Program-made: the position numbers and the translations under genes
The notes under the pieces: generated by a model
Database searches by the model: none
What the model was told of the DNA's origin: nothing
The model's input: only the letters and a program-made list of their open reading frames with translations
Assembly: GCF_002198115.1 (NCBI RefSeq)
Contig: NZ_NGNR01000001.1
Location: forward strand, 874,296-938,295
Source: Robiginitalea sediminis
Lineage (GTDB): Bacteria; Bacteroidota; Bacteroidia; Flavobacteriales; Flavobacteriaceae
DNA: 64,000 nucleotides
Direction of reading: 5' to 3'
Shown: positions 51,891 to 60,112 of the stretch, piece by piece
Numbering within the stretch: the stretch's first letter is position 1
Layout: every line of letters begins with the position of its first letter

Positions 51891-52805
51891 ATGGGTTCCT
51901 TTATTACACCATATCGCCTAACGCCAGAAGCGCAACGCACATCTCTGGTGGAACACCGCAACACCTTCAATCTGGATTTTTGCGAATTAAACGTATTTGA
52001 GACCCATAAGCAGGCCCGGGATTTCCACCTGAAGTTTCCCGGGTTTACGGTAACCTCCATGCTGCGGGGTAAAAAAGTGATGCGGATAGAAGGCCTGGGC
52101 AGCTTCGATTACCTTCCGGGGGAAACCGTCCTGGCCTCGAGAGATCAGCTTATGCGGATCGACTTCCCGGAGGCCAACCGCGAGCGGCCTACCCAGTGTA
52201 CCGCCCTGGTCATAGATGATGCCTATGTAAAGCAGCAGCTAAACCGTATCCGGGAGCAAAGCCAGCTCGGGCATAAGGCCGAGGAATGCTTTACCCTGGA
52301 CCTGGAGAACCCCATCCTGAAGAATAACCAACGCCTTGCCCTGGTAAGCGGCCGGATGATCCAGGTACTTTCCAGTAAGGATCCCTTCAAGCATTTCGAG
52401 GCAGAGCTGATCCTCAAAGAGCTGCTTTTGTGTTTAATACGCATGCAGAATCTCGGGGAAGCCGAACGCAACAGTGTATTTGCCTCCAACAGCAAACCCA
52501 TCCACGCCATCATTGCCTATATCAACAGCCACCTTACCTCCGAAATCCGGATAGAAACCCTCTGCCAGCTGGCGGGTATGAGCAAATCCGCACTCTATCG
52601 CATGTTTACAGAGCAGTTTGGGATTAGCCCGGCCCGGCTGGTACTCCAACGAAGGCTGGAACACGCCAAAGAACTGATCCGGAATAACCCAGCCCTGAAG
52701 ATCAAGGAAGTGGCTTACGCATCGGGGTTCAATGACCCCAACTATTTCAACAGAGCCTTTAAGAAGCTGGAGGGCCAGACCCCTCAGGAGTACCGGGTAG
52801 ACTAA
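51891..52805 (+). CDS. AraC-family transcription regulator
   Basis: The 304-residue protein has an N-terminal AraC-type sensing domain (FHLKFPGFTVTSMLRGKKVM) and a C-terminal double helix-turn-helix: RIETLCQLAGMSKSALYRMF and IKEVAYASGFNDPNYFNRAF. It resembles the AraC_N regulators found next to aldehyde or alcohol dehydrogenases. It probably activates the divergent aldehyde dehydrogenase in response to an aldehyde or alcohol; the ligand is unknown. A TATCTTTT element just upstream may be its -7 box. Confidence 0.9.
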   Translation: MGSFITPYRLTPEAQRTSLVEHRNTFNLDFCELNVFETHKQARDFHLKFPGFTVTSMLRGKKVMRIEGLGSFDYLPGETVLASRDQLMRIDFPEANRERPTQCTALVIDDAYVKQQLNRIREQSQLGHKAEECFTLDLENPILKNNQRLALVSGRMIQVLSSKDPFKHFEAELILKELLLCLIRMQNLGEAERNSVFASNSKPIHAIIAYINSHLTSEIRIETLCQLAGMSKSALYRMFTEQFGISPARLVLQRRLEHAKELIRNNPALKIKEVAYASGFNDPNYFNRAFKKLEGQTPQEYRVD

Positions 52806-52824
52806 GGCCAAATCCATCTCATCG

Positions 52825-52853
52825 GAGTAGGTTGGCAAAGCCTGCTCTTTTTT
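52825..52853 (+). terminator. Terminator after the AraC gene
   Basis: A 7-bp stem (GAGTAGG / CCTGCTC, one G-T pair) with a 9-base loop is followed by a T-run, 20 bases after the stop. Confidence 0.6.
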
Positions 52854-52961
52854 GTGGGATCTGCGGATGCCTTTTCTGTCTCGCCGCCTACGTTTATTAG
52901 GTCCCCTTATATGGTTTTAATGGTGTTGGTCTAGAGCCGGTAGCATGTTGGAAATAATTCC

Positions 52962-53351
52962 TTATCCCTGAAAATCCGCTTCAGGGGGTTCCCATAGTTC
53001 TATTTTATTTCCTTCCGGGTCGAGAATCCACCCGAATTTGCCGTAGGGATAGGTCTGCATTTCCCCTGCGATTTCAACCCCCTGCTTTTTTAATTCCTCC
53101 ATAAGACCTTCCAGATCGGCCACCCGAAAATTCATCATAAAGGGTTTGGAACTGGGGTCGAAATAGTCGGTGTCCTCCCGGAACGGGCTCCATTGGGTGC
53201 GCCCGGGCGAACCATCCTTGTCTTGCCACAGAAAGGTCCATCCATATGCGTCTGTTGGGATGCCCAGGTGTTCTTTATACCAGGTCTTGATGTTGTCGGG
53301 GTCTTTGGCTTTGAAGAAAAAGCCTCCGAGGCCGGTTACGCGTTTTTTCAT
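52962..53351 (-). CDS. VOC-family (glyoxalase-like) protein
   Basis: The 129-residue protein has the VOC pattern: GLGGFFFKAKDPDNIKTWYK with a long WYKEHLGI segment, FMMNFRVADLEGLMEELKKQ, and a C-terminal GWILDPEGNKIELWEPP with the ligand Glu. The substrate is unknown. It is the last of several small unrelated minus-strand genes here and may be transcribed alone. Confidence 0.8.
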   Translation of the reverse strand: MKKRVTGLGGFFFKAKDPDNIKTWYKEHLGIPTDAYGWTFLWQDKDGSPGRTQWSPFREDTDYFDPSSKPFMMNFRVADLEGLMEELKKQGVEIAGEMQTYPYGKFGWILDPEGNKIELWEPPEADFQG

Positions 53352-53445
53352 GATGGTTTGTTTCAGGGTTGACAGGTATTTTGGATTTGGGAGGGCGGTG
53401 GGGGCCCCTAAGAAAGACTCAGAATGGTGGTATGTATGTCACCCG

Positions 53446-53901
53446 TTATCGTTTCAAGGCCGATTCATAGGTTTGAATCCAGTCTGCAACGGACATTTTC
53501 TCGCAAAGTTCCCCAATCAGCTTATAGGGGATCCGATCCAGTTTCTTAAATCGGATACAGCTTTTACCCATATCCAGTTTGCCGGCGTCTGATGCGGCGT
53601 ACCCGGCCTTGAAATATTCCATCAGGGCCGCATCGGCGTACAAGCCCATATGGTACAGGGCCACAAAGTTTTTTTGGGAAGCAATGCTGATAAAAGGCAA
53701 CGGCAGTTTAGGGTTGCAATGGTAACCCGCCGGGTATCGCGAATGGGGAACCACATACCCGAGCATTCCATAGTTCATGGTTTCTTCGAAACCGTCCGGC
53801 AAGTGCTCCGTTATGACCTGCCTGAGTTTTTGAATGGCTGCCTTACGGTCTTCCGGGAGTTGGTCTAAGTACTCTTGTGGGGTCTTGGCGTCCGATGTCA
53901 T
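53446..53901 (-). CDS. DUF1801 family protein
   Basis: The 151-residue protein has the YdhG/DUF1801 pattern: EYLDQLPEDRKAAIQKLRQV, EETMNYGMLGYVVP, FISIASQKNFVALYHMGLY and MGKSCIRFKKLDRIPYKLI. The fold is related to frataxin-like domains in some members. Function is not established. Its start is 11 bases after the DUF4199 stop, so they probably form an operon. Confidence 0.85.
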   Translation of the reverse strand: MTSDAKTPQEYLDQLPEDRKAAIQKLRQVITEHLPDGFEETMNYGMLGYVVPHSRYPAGYHCNPKLPLPFISIASQKNFVALYHMGLYADAALMEYFKAGYAASDAGKLDMGKSCIRFKKLDRIPYKLIGELCEKMSVADWIQTYESALKR

Positions 53902-53912
53902 AGGATTGGGGT

Positions 53913-54437
53913 TCAGGATGGCAGGTCCGAAGTCTTACGCCTCAGGATGAGGGCCGAAAGCAGGGTTATCACCACACCAATAATCAGGACCGTAACAGCC
54001 ATAAGGATGAAATTCATGAGCGGACTGGCAAAGAGGGCCTTTTGCGCCTCTAGTTCTTCCTTGCGCTGCAGGAATTCGCTTTCCGGCAGGGTGGCCTGCA
54101 ATTCGGAGAGGACATTCTGGTAATAGGTTTCCATAAAATCCGGGTTTAACCACACCACATAAATCACGTCGAGCAGACCGAAGGCAAGGGCGGTTATCAG
54201 GCTAATCCCCAAACCAATGCGGATGCCCTGGCCCAGGGTGAGTGCCCCGTTGTTGAACTGGTCGCGGAAATGGCGGATCCCGAAGTATACCAGGGAAAGG
54301 GCCACCACCATGGAGGCATAGCCGATTACTTCCTGGATTCCCATATCCAAGTCGTTCAGGGCAAACCAGGAAATCAGGAAGAGCACACAAATGGTAAGGG
54401 CTCCGTAGCCGCCGTATTTGAGGATGGTTTGTTTCAT
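53913..54437 (-). CDS. DUF4199 membrane protein
   Basis: The 174-residue protein has four predicted membrane helices (near 12-28, 38-52, 73-95, 145-165) and a central soluble loop rich in Gln and Glu (ATLPESEFLQRKEELEAQKA). This layout is typical of the DUF4199 family, common in Bacteroidota. No enzymatic motif is seen. It is probably the first gene of a two-gene unit with the DUF1801 protein. Confidence 0.82.
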   Translation of the reverse strand: MKQTILKYGGYGALTICVLFLISWFALNDLDMGIQEVIGYASMVVALSLVYFGIRHFRDQFNNGALTLGQGIRIGLGISLITALAFGLLDVIYVVWLNPDFMETYYQNVLSELQATLPESEFLQRKEELEAQKALFASPLMNFILMAVTVLIIGVVITLLSALILRRKTSDLPS

Positions 54438-54526
54438 AATCGTCGGTTTAGGGTTTTTCCAAACTTCGCCATTTAATGGGGAGCGGAGGTCATACTAAAG
54501 TACCAATCCAACAAAAAAAAGCGACT

Positions 54527-54943
54527 TCAGAAGGGCGAAGCAATCAGGTTCAGGGCCCGGGCTTTGCCCACAAGCTGGGTGCGTCGCTTCACATCCAGCT
54601 TGGCCAGCAGGTTGGAAACATGCGTCTTTACCGTACTTTCCGATATAAAAAGCGCCTCCCCGATTTCCCGGTTAGACATGCCTTGGCAAACGGCAGTAAG
54701 CACCTCGAGTTCCCGGTTGCTCAGCCCCAGCTGTTCCTTCTTTCGGATATCCGGCCCAAGTGTCGGGGCCGGCTTTTTACCCGAACGGGTAAGGGCCATC
54801 CCCAGGATCAGGAACAAAGCGGCCACCCCGGCAAGGAGCCATTCGATTCGGAGCAGATGGCCCAGGTAGGCCATCCGGCTGAGCCGGAGCAGGATGAGGA
54901 TCGCCAGGATCAGCGCCGAGAAGACCCAAATGGTACGCCACAT
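54527..54943 (-). CDS. Membrane-anchored LuxR-type regulator
   Basis: The 138-residue protein has two N-terminal membrane helices (VFSALILAILILLRL, LLAGVAALFLILGMAL). A C-terminal LuxR/GerE helix-turn-helix follows, LSNRELEVLTAVCQGMSNRE then ISESTVKTHVSNLLAKLDV. No receiver domain is present, so it is not a standard response regulator. A membrane tether for a DNA-binding domain suggests direct sensing at the membrane or control by proteolysis. The target genes are unknown. Confidence 0.82.
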   Translation of the reverse strand: MWRTIWVFSALILAILILLRLSRMAYLGHLLRIEWLLAGVAALFLILGMALTRSGKKPAPTLGPDIRKKEQLGLSNRELEVLTAVCQGMSNREIGEALFISESTVKTHVSNLLAKLDVKRRTQLVGKARALNLIASPF

Positions 54944-54952
54944 GGTCTTAAG

Positions 54953-55891
54953 TTAAGAAAAATGCGCCTGAATTTTATCGGCCACGACCTGTGCCAGTTT
55001 TTCCTTGCTTTCCACGGTCCACCCGGCCACATGCGGGGTAAGCAGGACATTGGGGGCTTCTATGAGGTGTTTTAGGGGTGCAGGCATCTGCGAGGCGGAA
55101 AAGAGGGATTCAAAGGAGGCTTTTTCATATTCCAGCACATCCAGCCCGGCCCCCAGCACCTTGCCCGATTTCAGGGCGGCTACCAGGTCTTCGGTTCGAA
55201 CGCATTTCCCCCTGGCGGTATTCAACAACCAGAAGGGCTTTTTAAAAGCCTCTATAAAGGAAGTGCAAACCATACCCATGGTCTGTGGGGTCTGGGGCAC
55301 GTGCAGGCTTACAACGTCCGACTTTTGCTGGAATTCCAGGATGCCGACCTGCCGGGCGTTTTTATCGCCAACCCCTCCAACAATGTCGTAGCAGATCACC
55401 TCCACGTCGAACCCTGCCAGTTTCCGGGCAAAGGCCTTTCCCATATTACCATAGCCTATAATGCCGATGGTTTTTCCATCGAGCTCCCACCCCCGGTTTG
55501 CTTCCCTGCGCCAGAGGCCGCTGCGCACTTCGGTATCTGCGGTATGGAGTTTATTAAGCAGGGCCAGGAGCATCCCGAGGGTGTGTTCGCCAACGGCATT
55601 GCGGTTGCCTTCAGGGGCTGCCGCCAGGAAGATGCCCTTGTCCCGCGCATATTCCGTATCGATGTTTTCCAGCCCGGCCCCAACCCTGCCGATGAATTTC
55701 AGGCGGGGTGCAGCATCGAGGAACTCCCGGTCTATGGGGATCCGGCTACGGAGGATAAGCCCTTCGTATTGGTCAAGGGTGGTTAGGATGGCTTCTTTCG
55801 GGCTGGTATAGTCGTGGTGGTTTTCATACCCGAGGGCTTCCAGCCTCTGGGCTAGTACCGGGTGGTTTTCGTCCAGGTGTAGTACGGTCAT
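54953..55891 (-). CDS. D-2-hydroxyacid dehydrogenase (phosphoglycerate-dehydrogenase-like)
   Basis: The 312-residue protein has KFIGRVGAGLENIDTEYARD (substrate Arg), the NAD motif IGIIGYGNMGKAF, LHVPQTPQTMGM, NTARGKCVRTEDL and the catalytic LTPHVAGWTVESKEKL. It lacks the ACT domain of long SerA enzymes. The reaction may be 3-phosphoglycerate oxidation for serine synthesis or a related 2-hydroxyacid. It lies five bases after the cupin gene, on the same strand as nitrilase and cupin. Confidence 0.87.
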   Translation of the reverse strand: MTVLHLDENHPVLAQRLEALGYENHHDYTSPKEAILTTLDQYEGLILRSRIPIDREFLDAAPRLKFIGRVGAGLENIDTEYARDKGIFLAAAPEGNRNAVGEHTLGMLLALLNKLHTADTEVRSGLWRREANRGWELDGKTIGIIGYGNMGKAFARKLAGFDVEVICYDIVGGVGDKNARQVGILEFQQKSDVVSLHVPQTPQTMGMVCTSFIEAFKKPFWLLNTARGKCVRTEDLVAALKSGKVLGAGLDVLEYEKASFESLFSASQMPAPLKHLIEAPNVLLTPHVAGWTVESKEKLAQVVADKIQAHFS

Positions 55892-55896
55892 GGGTC

Positions 55897-56262
55897 TCAG
55901 ATTTCCGGATAGTGGGTTTGGGTCCGTTCACTTTGCACGTTTCCGGTATGTGCCGTGGTGAGGGGCTCAAATAACAGGAGGTGCACTTCTTCACCCCCCC
56001 GGGTCTCCGGGCAGTGTTCCACCCCTTTGGGCACCACGATTAGCTCCCCTTCCCGAACGGTTTCGGTGCGGTCCCGGAAGCGCATATACAGGGTCCCTTT
56101 CAAAACCTGGAAGAGTTCATCCTCTTCCGCGTGGGCATGCCAGAGGAAGGTTCCGCTTACCTTGGCCAGCAAGACCTGCATCTGGTTTACCGTCGCAATG
56201 CGGCGGAGGTGCCAGTGGTCCGAAAACCGCAGGAGTTTTTCTTTGGGGTTGATGGGTTTCAC
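55897..56262 (-). CDS. Cupin-domain protein
   Basis: The 121-residue protein begins with a GTG that overlaps the nitrilase stop by four bases (GTGA), so the two are coupled. It is a single cupin with KVSGTFLWHAHAEEDELFQV (His-x-His and Glu metal ligands) and VVPKGVEHCPETRGGEEVH (third His). Small single-domain cupins of this type often act as isomerases, dioxygenases or binding proteins. The longer frame to 56688 runs over the nitrilase gene and is not real. Confidence 0.85.
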   Translation of the reverse strand: MKPINPKEKLLRFSDHWHLRRIATVNQMQVLLAKVSGTFLWHAHAEEDELFQVLKGTLYMRFRDRTETVREGELIVVPKGVEHCPETRGGEEVHLLLFEPLTTAHTGNVQSERTQTHYPEI

Positions 56263-57185
56263 AAGCCGTCTTTTTGGGTTTCGGGTTGGCCGGGGGCGTC
56301 GTAACGGAAAACATCGGGGCGGGTGTAATGGCCATTGGGGTCGAAATCGAGTTTGTGGGCCACGGTCTGTTCCAGGTCCAGGGTTGCCATAAGGATACCA
56401 GCTTCCCCAAAGAGGGGCCCTTCCAGGATGTCCCCCGAGGGAGACACAATTACACTTCCGCCCGTGCTGAAATCTTCCCCGGAATCTCGCAACTGGTCCC
56501 GGTAGTGTTCCGGGTAGGTGGCAGCAGAGGTGACCTGGTTGCAGCCCAGTACAAAGCACCTGCCTTCCAGGGCGATATGCTGCATGGTAGCCGTCCACCC
56601 AGGGCGGGCGTCGGCCGTTGGCGCCAGGTAGATCTGCACCCCCTTCCGGTACATGGCCTGACGGGCCAGCGGCATATAATTTTCCCAACAGATAAGCCCC
56701 CCGATGCGGCCCAGGGGTGTCTCATACGTGAGCAGCCCCGAGGCGTCTCCCTCGGCCCAGACCAGGCGCTCGGTGCCCGTGGGTTTGATTTTCCGGTGGG
56801 ACCCCAGAAAGCCGGAAGTAGGCGAGAAATACCAGAGCGAGCAATAAAGGCTCCCATGGGCTTGGTCTTTCTCCGTTACTCCGATGGCCAGGTAGAGGCC
56901 ATGCTCCCGGGCTACCTTTTCCAGGAACGCCTTTTCCGGTCCCGAAGCGTCGAGGCTGTTGCGGTGGTATTCAGCATACTGTGCGCGCCCTTCCGGGGTG
57001 CGGCTCCCAATCCTGGCCCCGAAGGAGAATCCCCTCGGGTACCCGGGAATAAAAGATTCGGGAAACAGCACCAGGCGGCAACCCATAGCAGCGCAGCGGC
57101 CGCTGATTTCGGCCACTTGCTCCAGCCCGGCTTCCCTGTCGAAGAAGGCGGGGGATTCCTGTACGACGCCAACGGTTACTTTCAT
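56259..57185 (-). CDS. Nitrilase
   Basis: The 308-residue enzyme has the nitrilase triad: Glu43 (FPESFIPGYPRGFSFG), Lys132 (SHRKIKPTGTERLVW) and Cys166 (GLICWENYMPLARQAMY). The surrounding residues match nitrilases of the aliphatic/arylacetonitrile and cyanide-dihydratase branch rather than amidases. It converts nitriles to carboxylic acids and ammonia. The ATG at 57185 (MKVTVGVVQ) is preferred over one at 57224. The downstream cupin and hydroxyacid dehydrogenase may handle its products, as inference. Confidence 0.9.
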   Translation of the reverse strand: MKVTVGVVQESPAFFDREAGLEQVAEISGRCAAMGCRLVLFPESFIPGYPRGFSFGARIGSRTPEGRAQYAEYHRNSLDASGPEKAFLEKVAREHGLYLAIGVTEKDQAHGSLYCSLWYFSPTSGFLGSHRKIKPTGTERLVWAEGDASGLLTYETPLGRIGGLICWENYMPLARQAMYRKGVQIYLAPTADARPGWTATMQHIALEGRCFVLGCNQVTSAATYPEHYRDQLRDSGEDFSTGGSVIVSPSGDILEGPLFGEAGILMATLDLEQTVAHKLDFDPNGHYTRPDVFRYDAPGQPETQKDGL

Positions 57186-57254
57186 GGTATGGTTGCTAGT
57201 TGTTCCGGTTTGCCACGAGGGCAATAATGGGAAGGTAAATTACCCCAAAAGAAG

Positions 57255-58607
57255 CTAAATCCCAAGCACCAGGCGGGCAATCCAAAAGTAGATCAGGATG
57301 CCGAAGATATCGTTGCTGGTGGTAATAAAGGGACCTGTTGCAATGGCAGGGTCTATCCCCCGTTTGTGCAGGAAAAGCGGGATAAAGGTGCCCACGATCC
57401 CCGCTACCACAATGACCACGATCAGGGATATAGAAATAGCCAGGGCGGACGGGAAGCTCCCTTGCCAGGCCCAGGTAAACAGCAGCAATACCGCTGCCAG
57501 GATAAGGCCGTTCAGGGTAGCAAGGAGCATTTCCTTGACCAGGCGGTTGGCAATACTGCCCTTTAAATCGTCATTGGCAAGGCCCTGCACAATGATGGCG
57601 CTGGACTGCACCCCCACGTTTCCGGCCATAGCCGCGATAAGGGGTGTAAAAAAGAACAAAACGGCATGGCGGGAAATCAGGGCCTCAAAACCGCCCATAA
57701 TAGCGGCCGCACCAACTCCGCCAATGAGCCCCAAAAAGAGCCAGGGCAGGCGTGCCCGGGTGAGCTCCCAAATACTGTCGTCCGCTTCCACGTCCTGGGA
57801 AATACCCGCTGCCAGCTGGTAATCCTTATCGGCTTCTTCCCGGATCACGTCTACAATGTCGTCGATGGTAATACGGCCTACGAGCCGTCCGATTTCGTCC
57901 ACCACCGGAATGGCCTCCAAATCGTATTTGGACATAATCTTGGCTACCTCTTCGGGCTTCTCATTCACATTGACCGAATCCACTTTGGGGATATAAACGT
58001 CTTTGATGGCCGAACGCGTGGAGGCAGTAAGCAAATCCTTGAGCGACAGCCGTCCTTTGAGGCGGCCTTCGTCGTCCACCACGTAGATGGAGTGTACCCG
58101 GGTAACGTTTTCCGCCTGTTGCCGCATTTCCTTTACGCAGGTCAGGACGCTCCAGTTTTCATTTACCTTGACCAACTCCTTGGCCATAAGTCCCCCGGCG
58201 GAATTCTCGTCGTAGCGCAACAGGTCTACGATATCCTTGGCGTGTTCCCGGTCTGAGATTTCGGAAATAACTTCCTGGATGATCTCCTTGGGGAGTTCTG
58301 CCACGATATCGGCCGCATCGTCGGTGTCCAGGGCTTCCAGCTCCCCTGCGATCTCTTTGGAAGAGAGGTTTTTCAGGATGCCTTCCCGGATGTCCTCGTC
58401 TACCTCGGTAAGGACGTCGGAGGTTTTGTCGCTGTCCAGCAGCTTGATCAGGTAGGTGGCCTGTTCATTGCTGAGTTCATTGATGATCTCGGCTACATCG
58501 GCATAGTGCACCTCTTCCATCATGGAATGCAACTCGGCATTCTGACGGTTCTCGATCAGCTCCCGGATGGTCTCCAGCAGCTCGTCGGTAAGCTTAAACG
58601 GTGTCAT
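57255..58607 (-). CDS. mgtE: MgtE magnesium transporter
   Basis: The 450-residue protein has the MgtE_N domain (ELIENRQNAELHSMMEEVHY, with repeated acidic helices), a CBS pair (VTRVHSIYVVDDEGRLKGRL, LEAIPVVDEIGRLVGRITID) and five membrane helices from about residue 285. These include the channel motif AAMAGNVGVQSSAIIVQGL and the final GPFITTSNDIFGILIYFWIA. It is a magnesium-gated channel for Mg2+ uptake. The ATG at 58607 overlaps the end of rsmA by 14 bases. Confidence 0.94.
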   Translation of the reverse strand: MTPFKLTDELLETIRELIENRQNAELHSMMEEVHYADVAEIINELSNEQATYLIKLLDSDKTSDVLTEVDEDIREGILKNLSSKEIAGELEALDTDDAADIVAELPKEIIQEVISEISDREHAKDIVDLLRYDENSAGGLMAKELVKVNENWSVLTCVKEMRQQAENVTRVHSIYVVDDEGRLKGRLSLKDLLTASTRSAIKDVYIPKVDSVNVNEKPEEVAKIMSKYDLEAIPVVDEIGRLVGRITIDDIVDVIREEADKDYQLAAGISQDVEADDSIWELTRARLPWLFLGLIGGVGAAAIMGGFEALISRHAVLFFFTPLIAAMAGNVGVQSSAIIVQGLANDDLKGSIANRLVKEMLLATLNGLILAAVLLLFTWAWQGSFPSALAISISLIVVIVVAGIVGTFIPLFLHKRGIDPAIATGPFITTSNDIFGILIYFWIARLVLGI

Positions 58608-59454
58608 GCGATAGATGCTTTGACAGTGCGATGAATTCGGAAACGGAAAGCTGTTCCGGGCGTCGGTCAAAGATAGCATCTTCTTTGATAAAATCGGGTA
58701 AAGCCAAGCTTTTTAAGCTGTTGCGCAGGGTTTTGCGGCGCTGGTTGAAGGCTGTCTTCACCACCAGCTTCAGGTCCCTGTAATCCCAGTCGGGGGCTGC
58801 TTCCAGGCGGTGAAGGTGCAGTACGCCCGAGGAGACCTTGGGAGGGGGGTCGAAGACATCCGGGGGAACGGTAAAACAGTATGCTGCCTTGTAGTAGGCC
58901 TGGATGAGGACCGAGAGGATCCCATAGGTTTTGGACCCCGGCCCGGCACATACCCGCTCGGCCACTTCTTTCTGGAACATCCCGCTGAATTCTGGGATCC
59001 TATCCCGGTAATCCAGCAACTTAAAGAGGATCTGGGAGGAAATATTGTAGGGGAAATTGCCGGTAATGGCAAAAGACCTGCCCTCAAAAACCTCCTGCAG
59101 ATCCAGGCGCAGGAAGTCGGCCTCCAGTACCTCAAACCCCTGGTAAAGCAGCCCTCTTGACGCCTGCAGGGGCGTAAAGACATCCCGGAGGAAGCGGGCC
59201 GATTCCGCATCCAGTTCCACAGCCACAAGGTGGATGGGTTTTTCCAGCAGGAAAGCGGTCAGGACGCCGGTACCTGGTCCTATTTCCAACAGGCAGTTTG
59301 TTTCGGCGAGCTCCAGGGTATCGGCTATGCGTGCGGCTACGGACGCATCGGTGAGGAAGTGCTGGCCGAGGTGCTTTTTGGCGCGGACCCCGGTTTCCCG
59401 TTGTACGGACCCCTTGGAACCCTTGCTCTTTGCCTGTCTTTTTTTCCGTTTCAT
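58594..59454 (-). CDS. rsmA: 16S rRNA dimethyladenosine transferase RsmA (KsgA)
   Basis: The 286-residue methyltransferase has KKHLGQHFLTDASVAARIAD, the SAM-binding LLEIGPGTGVLTAFLL and the catalytic ITGNFPYNISSQILFKLL (NFPY replaces the usual NLPY). A C-terminal helical domain follows. It dimethylates two adjacent adenines in helix 45 of 16S rRNA. An extra basic N-terminal stretch of about 25 residues (MKRKKRQAKSKGSKG) precedes the fold. It lies between the gamma-glutamylcyclotransferase-like gene and mgtE, overlapping both. Confidence 0.95.
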   Translation of the reverse strand: MKRKKRQAKSKGSKGSVQRETGVRAKKHLGQHFLTDASVAARIADTLELAETNCLLEIGPGTGVLTAFLLEKPIHLVAVELDAESARFLRDVFTPLQASRGLLYQGFEVLEADFLRLDLQEVFEGRSFAITGNFPYNISSQILFKLLDYRDRIPEFSGMFQKEVAERVCAGPGSKTYGILSVLIQAYYKAAYCFTVPPDVFDPPPKVSSGVLHLHRLEAAPDWDYRDLKLVVKTAFNQRRKTLRNSLKSLALPDFIKEDAIFDRRPEQLSVSEFIALSKHLSHDTV

Positions 59455-59786
59455 GTGCCTTTCTTCTCTGGGTTTGCGGCCAGGTAGACCCAGGCCTTCT
59501 TTCCGGAAGCCAGGGGCAGGACCTCCCGGACGTACAGGGCGGTTTCATAGGCGTCGGCCCGTTCCAGGTCTTCCGGAGAAACTTCCAGCCGCAGTCCGGG
59601 TACGCTGCAGTCCTTTTCATGGCATGGCCGGACTTCGGGGTAGCGACCTGCCACGGAAGCCTCCAGTTTTCGATACCCGGGAAGGGTATCCGGCTGTCCT
59701 GGGGCCTGGTGCCCGAATACCCAATGTCTCAGGGCGTCATCCAGCAGGGTGCCGTAGACGAACAGGAAGGGGCTGGCATGCTCCAT
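59451..59786 (-). CDS. Gamma-glutamylcyclotransferase-like protein
   Basis: The 111-residue protein opens with FLFVYGTLLDDALRHWVFGH, the YGTL motif of the GGCT/AIG2-like fold. The catalytic Glu is expected in ADAYETALYVREVLPL. Members remove gamma-glutamyl groups as 5-oxoproline or act as gamma-glutamylamine cyclotransferases. It starts at 59786, overlapping the DUF4286 stop (ATGA-type), and its stop overlaps rsmA by four bases. Confidence 0.8.
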   Translation of the reverse strand: MEHASPFLFVYGTLLDDALRHWVFGHQAPGQPDTLPGYRKLEASVAGRYPEVRPCHEKDCSVPGLRLEVSPEDLERADAYETALYVREVLPLASGKKAWVYLAANPEKKGT

Positions 59787-60097
59787 CAGTGTTCGCTGAG
59801 GATTTCGAGTTCGGTTCGGAAGGCCAAGCACTTGTCCCCGAAACGTTCCACTCCATCGGCCCGAAGCCTCGGGGCATCCTCCTGGTAATACGCCATAAGT
59901 GCCTCACGGCTTTGGGCTTTGTACTGGACGGCAAAGGTGGTGCCGCCGGTCTCCTCGGCCACAACCACCCGGCATACCCGTGCATCGGAGAACTTCCCCG
60001 TTGCCAGCATCTCGGGAATATGGATTTCCCGGAGCCATTGCAGCCAGGCTTCCCGGATGGAGTCTTCCACATTAATGGTCACGTTGTAAATGTACAT
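59786..60097 (-). CDS. DUF4286 protein
   Basis: The 103-residue protein matches DUF4286: MYIYNVTINVEDSIREAWLQ, then WLREIHIPEMLATGKF and FAVQYKAQSREALMAYYQ. The family has a ferredoxin-like/dimeric barrel look without known function. It sits in the conserved flavobacterial run serS-TPR-DUF4286-rsmA-mgtE, 15 bases after the TPR gene. Confidence 0.85.
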   Translation of the reverse strand: MYIYNVTINVEDSIREAWLQWLREIHIPEMLATGKFSDARVCRVVVAEETGGTTFAVQYKAQSREALMAYYQEDAPRLRADGVERFGDKCLAFRTELEILSEH

Positions 60098-60112
60098 ATG
60101 GGCTGGAGGGGT

